Part shown: positions 7,307 through 13,689 of the stretch, one piece after another
Layout: each line of letters opens with the position of its first letter
Position numbering within the stretch: the stretch's first letter is position 1
Source: Chloroflexota bacterium
GTDB taxonomy: Bacteria; Chloroflexota; UBA6077; FW602-bin22; CADDYW01
Direction of reading: 5' to 3'
DNA: 33,179 nucleotides
Assembly (NCBI GenBank): GCA_902810745.1
Contig: CADDYW010000041.1
Span: 1 to 33,179, forward strand
Notes under the pieces: model-generated
The model's database searches: none
What the model saw: the letters and a program-made list of their open reading frames with translations, nothing else
Told to the model about the DNA's origin: nothing
Made by a program: the position numbers and the translations under genes

Positions 7307-9865
7307 TTAGGCGGTCGGTCGACCGGGGGACGATGCCACCTGGTGCCGCCCCGCTGCCCAGACGGCGATTTGAGATCGGGTCGTAAATCGGAGCTTGCTC
7401 AGGATATTGGCGACGTGGGTGTCGGCCGTGCGCTCGGAGATGACGAGACGTTCGGCGATCTGGCGATTCGTAAGCCCCTGGGCAACGAGGAGCGCCACCT
7501 CCCACTCGCGGGGCGTCAGCGGATCGGTTTGCCCGAGAGGTGGCATCGTGGTCGTCGCCGACGATAGCGTCCCACCGTCGTCGCCCGCGCCCCCGGATGC
7601 GACCAGGTCCTCGACCAGCTCCACGTCAGCCATCGCCTGACCGTCGGCCCACGCCACCGCGAAGGCGTCGTCGCCGAGGGCGCGCCGACAGGTTTCGAGA
7701 CAGCGGTCCAGCTCGTCTCGCTCGTCAGGGTAGAGAAGATCTCGAACCGACGGGCCGAGCTCGGCCACCGCGAGGAGCCGCACAGCACGTGTGAAGGAGC
7801 GCCGCTCAGCCGCGAGGAGACCCAGTTCCAGCACCACACAGTGCATCATCGCATCGTTGTGAATCTGTCGACAGACGTCCAGTGCTTCAAGATCGGACGC
7901 TCGCGCCTCGGCAGCCTTCCCGCTCCGCCGAGCCAGCGCGCCGAGATTGACCAGCGCGAGAGCAATGAGCTTCCGGTCTTGGATCTTCCGGGCGATCGAC
8001 AGGCTCTCTGAAAACCAGGAGCACGCCGATTCGTCGTCGCCCTCGCAGCGGGCCAGATTGCCGAGATCGATCAGTACGTTGCCCAGGTCCGAGAGATTCC
8101 CCGCCTCTCGCGTCAGGCTCAGCCCTTCCTCCAGGAGCGCCCTCGCCTCGCCGAGGTTGCTCCGCATGCAGGCTAGCGTCCCCAGGTCCGCGAGAACGCG
8201 ACCAAGGATCTGCTTGTCCCCGAGTTCTCGAGCACGGGCAAGGCCCTCTTCGAGGAGCGGCTGCGCCCGTGAGAGGTCGCCGCGCAGCAAGACGTTACGG
8301 CCAAGCTTTTCCAGAGCCGCGGCACTCCCGTGGGCATCACCGTGGGCCCGGTACACCGCGAGGCTCTGCTCGAAGGCCCGACACGCGCTGTCCTCGTCAC
8401 ACCGACAGTGCGCCAATTCCCCGGCCAGGTACAGCGCCCTGGCCCGCGGCAGCCCCTCGATCCGTGCCGCGAGGAGCTCGAGCCAGCGAGACCCGTCGGC
8501 GAAGTAGCCACGGCGCTGCCAGAACTCCCACAGAATCTCGACCAGGCGTTCGCAGGCCGCAGTGTCGTGATCGAGGCACCACGACAGCGCCGCCCAGAGG
8601 CTGTCGCGCTCGACCTCCAGCCGATCGAGCCACGCGCCCGACTCCGGCTGAGCGCACGCCGAGCCGATTCGCTCCACCAGGGCGAGGTAGTAGTCGGCGT
8701 GTCGGCGTTGCATCGTCTCGAGCTCGCCAGCCGCTTCGAGCTGCTCCCGGGCAAAGGCTCGAACCGTCTCCAGCATCCGGAAGCGCGGCTTCGCGGAAGA
8801 GTCTGCCAGGGATTTTCGCGCATCCGTGGCGAGACCTGACTCGACTGCGAAGAGGAGGCTACCGTCGATCAGGGATGCCACCACCTCAATCGGCAGCAGG
8901 CCCCGCCCCGATAGGACGTCGGCATCGGCGAAGCACACCGCCTCGAGCGCCTCGAGCGTGCAGCCATCCGCGAACACCGACAAACGGCGAAATAGCGCCT
9001 GTTCGCTCGGACTCAGCAGGTCGTAGCTCCAGGCGATCGCGCCACGGAGCGTCTGCTGCCGAGCAGGAAGGTCGCCAACACGCGCTGTCAGGAGGTCGAG
9101 CGAGGTACCCTGGCGTCTGGTCAATCGATCGAGCAGATCCGACGGAGAAAACATCTTGCAGCGAGCCGTGGCCAGCTCGATGGCCAGGGGAAGGCCATCG
9201 AGCGAGGCACAGAGCCGAGCCACCGCCTCGACGTTGTGCGAGTCGAGTCGAAAATCCGGCCTGACCGCCTGAGCACGCTCGACGAAGAGGGCTACCGCCG
9301 ACATCTCTTCCACCGCCTTCACGCCGCGGTGCGACGACAGATCAGGCACGTCCAGCGGCGGTACTGGAAATTCGTGCTCCCAGCGCAGACGGAGTGGGAC
9401 GCGACTCGTCGCCAGGATCTTCACGGAACGACTCCTGGCGAGCAGATCAGATAGTGATGGGGCCGCGTCGAGGACCTGCTCGAAGTTATCGAGCACGAGC
9501 AAGACTCGCTGGTTCCACAGGACACGCCGCAAGCACTCGAACGTACTGAGATCTCCGCCTTCGACGACCCCGAGCGATTGCGCGATCCTTGCGAGAACCA
9601 GGCGGTGGTCCCCGAGCAAGGCCAGGTCGACGAAGAAGATCCCATCCTCAAAAGCGTCGGATACTCGGGAGGCAACCTCCACCGCCAGGCGGGTCTTTCC
9701 CACGCCTGCAGGACCGGTCAAGGTCAGCAGGCGTACGTCGCCACGGCGCAACAATTCCTCGGCCCTGGCGATCTCGCGGCGGCGCCCGAGAAGGCGCGTC
9801 GGAGGCGATGGCAGGGTGGAGGTGCGGTCGGTGGCGACGGGGCGAATGACAATCCCAGTATCCAT
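7307..9865 (-). CDS. LuxR-type regulator with AAA/NB-ARC ATPase and TPR domains
   Basis: 852 residues of the large ATPase-regulator class. An N-terminal signalling ATPase domain begins with LLGRRREIARAEELL; Walker A GPAGVGKT is at 51-58 and Walker B is LLVLDNFEQVL. A sensor/winged-helix part (...LPLAIELATARCK...) follows, then TPR-like helical repeats (about 460-700). A C-terminal LuxR helix-turn-helix (about 780-842) has LTPREWEVALLVAQGLTNRQIAERL and SERTADTHVANILSKL. No receiver or sensory domain is present, so activation probably comes through nucleotide and ligand or protein binding to the ATPase-TPR part. ATG at 9865 has GGAGGGAGC just upstream and a strong promoter at 9944-9972. The likely target is unknown; the downstream membrane protein gene is the nearest candidate. 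Confidence 0.9.
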   Translation of the reverse strand: MDTGIVIRPVATDRTSTLPSPPTRLLGRRREIARAEELLRRGDVRLLTLTGPAGVGKTRLAVEVASRVSDAFEDGIFFVDLALLGDHRLVLARIAQSLGVVEGGDLSTFECLRRVLWNQRVLLVLDNFEQVLDAAPSLSDLLARSRSVKILATSRVPLRLRWEHEFPVPPLDVPDLSSHRGVKAVEEMSAVALFVERAQAVRPDFRLDSHNVEAVARLCASLDGLPLAIELATARCKMFSPSDLLDRLTRRQGTSLDLLTARVGDLPARQQTLRGAIAWSYDLLSPSEQALFRRLSVFADGCTLEALEAVCFADADVLSGRGLLPIEVVASLIDGSLLFAVESGLATDARKSLADSSAKPRFRMLETVRAFAREQLEAAGELETMQRRHADYYLALVERIGSACAQPESGAWLDRLEVERDSLWAALSWCLDHDTAACERLVEILWEFWQRRGYFADGSRWLELLAARIEGLPRARALYLAGELAHCRCDEDSACRAFEQSLAVYRAHGDAHGSAAALEKLGRNVLLRGDLSRAQPLLEEGLARARELGDKQILGRVLADLGTLACMRSNLGEARALLEEGLSLTREAGNLSDLGNVLIDLGNLARCEGDDESACSWFSESLSIARKIQDRKLIALALVNLGALARRSGKAAEARASDLEALDVCRQIHNDAMMHCVVLELGLLAAERRSFTRAVRLLAVAELGPSVRDLLYPDERDELDRCLETCRRALGDDAFAVAWADGQAMADVELVEDLVASGGAGDDGGTLSSATTTMPPLGQTDPLTPREWEVALLVAQGLTNRQIAERLVISERTADTHVANILSKLRFTTRSQIAVWAAGRHQVASSPGRPTA

Positions 9866-9943
9866 GCTCCCTCCGCGCTCGTCCCCTTACACGGACGCCC
9901 GCCGGGGCGCCTTCAGAGGCATCCCGGAGGGTACATATCATTC

Positions 9944-9972
9944 ACTATACGAGCCACTCCGTCACCGGTCAA
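9944..9972 (-). promoter_or_regulatory. Strong sigma70-type promoter for the LuxR/ATPase regulator
   Basis: On the minus strand TTGACC (9972-9967), a 17-base spacer and TATAGT (9949-9944) differ from consensus by one base each. The start site near 9937 gives a leader of about 70 bases. Confidence 0.75.
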
Positions 9973-10240
9973 GAATGTGCTTCGACGGCGAATACGGCCA
10001 TCCGTCGTGGCTCGAGATTGAATGCCTCGTCCCTCGGCCCGCCGTTCTCTCCTCATGGTCGGACGACGGCGAAGCACGCTGCTCTGTCACGCGGCGTGGA
10101 CCTGTGCCGCCGCGGCGGAAGGCAGCTCGATGGCAACCCGATCGTCGGTCTCTCGCGCAGTCTCGAGCATCGTCTTGCCACGGCGCGGGTTTAGAGCACC
10201 GGGCAGTACGAATACGCCGGCAGCCGTCCAATCCCGTCTG

Positions 10241-10320
10241 CCGGTGGGAGAGGGTGAGGGCCGGAGGTCCCGTGCGGCGCCGCGGATTCACGCCCTCACG
10301 CCGGCCCTCTCCCGGAGGGA
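10241..10320. repeat. G+C-rich inverted repeat element (REP/MITE-like)
   Basis: GGGAGAGGG at 10246-10254 and CCCTCTCCC at 10305-10313 are exact inverted copies. Flanking GTGAGGG/CCCTCAC and GGCCGG blocks are also inverted but in swapped order. The wording (GGGAGAGGG...GTGAGGG) resembles dispersed intergenic repeats in many G+C-rich genomes. A single copy is visible here, so the dispersed nature is inference. Confidence 0.45.
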
Positions 10321-10529
10321 AAGAGAGATAGCCACCTCCCCGGCAGCTCCACCTTTCTGCGCGATGCCGTGGAGCACGATCGGGGCCGATTCTCGGGCGC
10401 GATCGCATCGCCCGGGTCACGACAGGCCGGGACTGGGTGGGTGGCCCGCACACCACGTCGCGAACAGTCGGCGTCGTGCCAGTTCGTCGACTGCACGCCT
10501 CACGACTGCCGATCCATATCTCCTGGCTT

Positions 10530-10556
10530 CTGACTCCTGTCCGCTTCGTATATACT
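10530..10556 (+). promoter_or_regulatory. Weak candidate promoter for the first TIM-barrel isomerase
   Basis: TATACT at 10551-10556 is a good -10. The best -35 is CTGACT at 10530-10535 with a short 15-base spacer. The predicted leader is about 70 bases. Confidence 0.35.
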
Positions 10557-10632
10557 CCCTGGGACGGGTCAGTCGGGCGTCGACGCGCGCGGCTGCCGCG
10601 ATCCCTCGAGGAAAGGACGGGACTCCACCACG

Positions 10633-11445
10633 ATGCGCGTATCGTTCATCACGGCGAACTACGTCGCCCGCGAGGTCAGCTACGGCTTGCGCCCCTTCAA
10701 TTGGGGCGCGGCCGACCGGGCGACGGTGGAAGCGTTTCATGGTCCGCAGTTCGGTCGCAAGTTCGACGAGCTGTGCCGGCTGGTCGTCGAAGCTGGCTTC
10801 TCCAACATCGACGTCTGGGTCGCCCACCTCAACCCGTTCGTCGCGTCCCGATCGATGGTCGACGAAGCCGCCTCGATTCTGAAAGCGCACGGGCTCACCG
10901 TCGTTGCGTACACCGGCGGCCTCGGCCGGCCCGAGATGACCCGCGCCGACGCCGAGAAGGTGTATCAGACGGCAAAAGCGATCGGCGCGCCGGTGCTCGG
11001 CGTCGGCCTCCACCCGAGCAACGCGCGGCTCGCCTACGACCTCGGCAGGGAGTACGGCATCAAGTACGCGATCGAAAACCATCCGGAGAAGAACCCCGCG
11101 GAGCTCCTCGCCCGCATCGGCGATTACGGCGAGGTCATCGGGGTGACCCAGGATACCGGGTTCTGGGGAATGTTCAGCTACGACGCGGTCAAGGCGACCC
11201 ACGAGCTGAAAGACCACCTGCTGCACATGCACCTGAAGCAGGTGCGCCAGACCGCCGACGGCTGGCATTCGTGCGCCTACGACGAGGGCGTCGTCGACAT
11301 CCCGGGAGTCGTGAACGCGCTGAAGGAGATCGGCTACCAGGGCGCCATCTCGGTCGAGCACGAGCCGGCCGACGAAGACCCAACCCCCGCGGTCGTGCAC
11401 AGCGCGCAGCTTCTGCGGGAGTGGCTGGCGTCGTCTGGGCCCTGA
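10633..11445 (+). CDS. Sugar phosphate isomerase/epimerase (xylose isomerase-like TIM barrel)
   Basis: 270 residues of the AP-endonuclease-2/xylose-isomerase-like barrel. Expected metal-ligand positions are all present: Glu in YAIENHPEKN, Asp in GVTQDTGFWG, His in LLHMHLKQV and Glu in ISVEHEPADED near the C-terminus. The family includes inosose, hydroxypyruvate and tagatose/psicose epimerases and dehydratases, so the exact reaction is not assignable. ATG at 10633 begins a typical MRVSFITANYVAR strand 1; the ribosome binding site is weak. It stands alone and converges with a 25-base gap on the DUF2182 gene. Confidence 0.82.
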   Translation: MRVSFITANYVAREVSYGLRPFNWGAADRATVEAFHGPQFGRKFDELCRLVVEAGFSNIDVWVAHLNPFVASRSMVDEAASILKAHGLTVVAYTGGLGRPEMTRADAEKVYQTAKAIGAPVLGVGLHPSNARLAYDLGREYGIKYAIENHPEKNPAELLARIGDYGEVIGVTQDTGFWGMFSYDAVKATHELKDHLLHMHLKQVRQTADGWHSCAYDEGVVDIPGVVNALKEIGYQGAISVEHEPADEDPTPAVVHSAQLLREWLASSGP

Positions 11446-11470
11446 CCCGGTTCGGTGGATGTGTGCGCTG

Positions 11471-12265
11471 CTATCCATACGCTGCGCCGGACAGGAATGG
11501 GATAGAACCGCCGGGGCCGCCGAGCACGAGCAGGCCGAGGAGGATGAGGGCAACGCCGACGTACGGGGTGAGGGTGTGTCCCCAGCGGGTCGTCTTCTCG
11601 AGCACCATCACCCCGGTCAGCACGGTCAGCCAGACCAGGCTCCCCACCCCCACCCCAAACATCACCAGCATCAACGCCCAGCAGCAGCCCAGACAGAAGA
11701 GCCCGTGGCGCACGCCAAGACTCCCCGCCGCCAGCACCCCCCGACGGTAATAGCGCCAGAGAAAGCCCTGCGGCGTGCGACACTCCTGGAGACACTGCTC
11801 CTTGAGCGGGCTGAACTGGAACAGCCCAGCAAGCACCAGTAAGCCGCCGCTGATCACCCGCGGATGCGCCGCGAGCCACGCCCAGCGATTGACCAGCGCG
11901 TGCAGGCCCCCGTCGACGACCAGCGCGGCGAGCGCGAAGGTGGTCCAGACGGCAAAGTAGGCGAGGAGGAAGGCGCCAAAGGCGAGCGTCGGATGCTCCT
12001 GTCCCTGGCTGACCTGAGCGAAGCGGCGCATCATTGGCAGGCTGGAGGGGAGCATCATCGCGGCGGTCATGACCTGCCAGGCGGCGAGGAAGAACAGGAG
12101 TGCGAGCGGACCGGGCAGGGTGCCGCTGCCGAGGAGGGCATCGTGGTCGAGCAGAGCCGTTCGGCCCGTCAGCACCGCCACCAGCGTGAGACCCCACGCC
12201 AGCGCCACGATGCCCCACAGCCAGGTCGTATCGGCAATCGAGCGACGCTCGGGAATCGAGCTCAT
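11471..12265 (-). CDS. DUF2182 family integral membrane protein
   Basis: 264 residues with about six or seven transmembrane helices. Family hallmarks are the WQVMTAAMMLPSSLPMMRRF segment (about 63-82) and the later helix with FCLGCCWALMLVMFGVG (about 200-216). The Met- and Cys-rich membrane motifs led to the annotation 'predicted metal-binding integral membrane protein'. ATG at 12265 has a perfect GGAGGTG upstream; the open frame continues far beyond without a better start. The preceding gene is DUF1326, a partner seen repeatedly beside DUF2182, with a perfect hairpin between them. A role in handling a metal such as copper is plausible from the motifs but not proven. Confidence 0.88.
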   Translation of the reverse strand: MSSIPERRSIADTTWLWGIVALAWGLTLVAVLTGRTALLDHDALLGSGTLPGPLALLFFLAAWQVMTAAMMLPSSLPMMRRFAQVSQGQEHPTLAFGAFLLAYFAVWTTFALAALVVDGGLHALVNRWAWLAAHPRVISGGLLVLAGLFQFSPLKEQCLQECRTPQGFLWRYYRRGVLAAGSLGVRHGLFCLGCCWALMLVMFGVGVGSLVWLTVLTGVMVLEKTTRWGHTLTPYVGVALILLGLLVLGGPGGSIPFLSGAAYG

Positions 12266-12335
12266 CGTCGCACCTCCTTCCAAGAATGAATCGGACATCC
12301 GGCGAACGCCGGTCCTCATGACAGGGATGCGCTGA

Positions 12336-12366
12336 GTCCGGTCGCGCGGGGTGCACGCGACCGGAC
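12336..12366 (-). promoter_or_regulatory. Perfect 11-bp intercistronic hairpin between DUF1326 and DUF2182
   Basis: GTCCGGTCGCG at 12336-12346 and its exact complement at 12356-12366 enclose a nine-base loop. It is 84 bases beyond the DUF1326 stop and 70 bases before the DUF2182 start, on their shared transcript. No T-tract follows, so partial termination or 3'-end protection of the DUF1326 message is more likely than full termination. Confidence 0.55.
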
Positions 12367-12450
12367 GGAATGCTACGTTGGCGGCTCCTCGAGGACCCGG
12401 CAAGATCGACCGGGCCAGACGGTGACTGACCGCCCCGGCCGAGCTGACCC

Positions 12451-13056
12451 TCAGCCCTCGAAGCGGAAGGTGCCCTGCACGGCGTTGTGCCCTTGGAGAT
12501 TGATGTCGGCAATCCCGTACTTCCCGGTGTTGCGTCGGTACGAGAGCGCTTTGCTGACGTAGGCGGGAGAGCCCGGAATCGTCGAGAAGACTGACTCGTT
12601 CAAGGTCGTCTGGGCACCGGTGGGACCGGTGTAGGGGACGAGCTCCGCCTCGGCCAGGGCGCCGATCTGGAGATGCCCCTTGCCTCCCTCGACCTCAAAG
12701 CGGATCGGGGCCCGCTCGACGCCGACGACCTCGCCTACCAGCTTGGCCAGGTCGGCCACTGGCCCGCCTTTTTTGCCGGTCCACACGCTCAGGATGGCCT
12801 CCTGCTGGGTGGAGCTCGCCCGATCGTCGACCACGACAAGCGCCTTCCAGTTACCCGCGAGGACGTTGCCGGGAATGTAGGGAAGCACCGCAAAGGTGCG
12901 ATCGGAGACGTCGACACCGTCGATCGTGCCGTGGTCGATGTGCCAGGCGACGATCGCGTCGCAGGTGCCGTTGTCGGGATCCTCGCCGATCCAGCAGGGA
13001 CAGAGCACGTTACAGTTGCAGACTTCGAGTAGTCGCCCTTCAAGATTGTACGCCAT
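12451..13056 (-). CDS. DUF1326 domain-containing protein
   Basis: 201 residues, essentially the whole DUF1326 domain. The diagnostic N-terminus MAYNLEGRLLEVCNCNVLCPCW (Cys at 14, 16, 20 and 22) gives a CxCxxxCxC cluster that could bind metal, followed by a beta-rich domain with GNVLAGNWKALVVVDD and a long C-terminal lobe. No signal peptide, so a cytosolic location is expected. The ATG at 13056 follows GGAGGAG at good spacing. It is the first gene of a two-gene unit with DUF2182 and is divergent from the BTAD regulator, 633 bases apart. Biochemical function is unknown; metal binding is inference from the cysteine cluster. Confidence 0.88.
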   Translation of the reverse strand: MAYNLEGRLLEVCNCNVLCPCWIGEDPDNGTCDAIVAWHIDHGTIDGVDVSDRTFAVLPYIPGNVLAGNWKALVVVDDRASSTQQEAILSVWTGKKGGPVADLAKLVGEVVGVERAPIRFEVEGGKGHLQIGALAEAELVPYTGPTGAQTTLNESVFSTIPGSPAYVSKALSYRRNTGKYGIADINLQGHNAVQGTFRFEG

Positions 13057-13371
13057 TGATCGTTCTCCTCCGTGATTCATCAGAGTCAGCAGTCAGGTCG
13101 TGTGCATCGGATCAAGTCGACGTTCGTCGCATCACGCGCCGAGTTGCCTGGGTCTCTCGGATACCTCCTCCTTTCTCGGTGTCGCTGGCCAACCCGGATT
13201 CCTGCTCCGGTCCGGTGCGCCAACACTCCTCGGGATGGATCAGGAATCACGGCGATGGTCGTCCGCCAGACGGCCACGCGCAGCCACGCCGGTCACCAGT
13301 GCACGTGCTGGGGACACCATAACGCAGGACTATCAAGAGATCATCAAAGGCAAGGACGGATTTCCGCAGCG

Positions 13372-13407
13372 GGAGTCCGGGCCGCGACCCGACGATGGAG
13401 TCCGGGC
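13372..13407 (+). repeat. 11-bp direct repeat upstream of the BTAD regulator promoter
   Basis: GGAGTCCGGGC occurs at 13372-13382 and again at 13397-13407, 25 bases apart and 40-75 bases upstream of the -35 element. SARP-type regulators are known to bind short direct repeats upstream of -35 sites, so autoregulation is possible. This is inference. Confidence 0.4.
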
Positions 13408-13445
13408 TAGCCAGTGACCTTTTCGATGGCGCGATTGTCGCCGGG

Positions 13446-13474
13446 GTGACAGTCGCATAGGTTTGATCTAACAT
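13446..13474 (+). promoter_or_regulatory. Candidate promoter for the BTAD regulator
   Basis: GTGACA (13446-13451), a 17-base spacer and TAACAT (13469-13474). An alternative -10 is TATATT just downstream (13474-13479). The start site would leave a long leader of about 210 bases. Confidence 0.5.
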
Positions 13475-13689
13475 ATATTGCCGGGAGCGCATCGAAGGAG
13501 ACTGATCTCGGTGTTGGACCGACAGCGGCATCGCGTCGCCCCTGGAGAGGAATGCGCCGACAGTTCGGCCGGAGGGGCGATGCCGCGAAGATATGCCGGG
13601 AGGGTTAGCAGCGCCCGACCGTCAGGGGGCGATCCACGCGTGATCACGCACCCGCCGGTCGCGGCTCCGTTCCACGAGGAGACCATCAC

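Larger units (their letters stand above)
9866..10632. other. Divergent intergenic region, 767 bases
   Basis: Unusually long for this window. It holds the regulator promoter at its left end, a G+C-rich inverted repeat element (10241-10320) and a weak promoter before the isomerase. On the minus strand, a frame open from about 10273 to the TGA at 10087-10089 reads VFVLPGALNPRRGKTMLE...VAIELPSAA, which looks like the end of a real protein but has no start with a ribosome binding site. It may be the tail of a decayed gene. No intact gene is supported. Confidence 0.4.
13057..13689. other. Divergent intergenic region, 633 bases
   Basis: Lies between DUF1326 (minus) and the BTAD regulator (plus). 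It contains the regulator's promoter (13446-13474), an 11-base direct repeat upstream of that promoter, and on the minus strand an orphan AAAGGAGGAGG near 13166-13176 with no start codon at a suitable distance. A plus-strand frame from GTG 13512 to 13702 has AAGGAG ten bases upstream and overlaps the regulator start; it could be a leader peptide but its sequence is not protein-like. Confidence 0.45.

Noticed and set aside
10417..11553. Minus-strand open frame across the first TIM-barrel gene
   Set aside because: Shadow of the isomerase gene; no recognisable protein motif.
13084..13180. Possible riboswitch upstream of DUF1326 (AAAGGAGGAGG and a CCGAG/CTCGG stem)
   Set aside because: Conserved elements of SAM, TPP or cobalamin classes are not present; only a five-bp stem was found.
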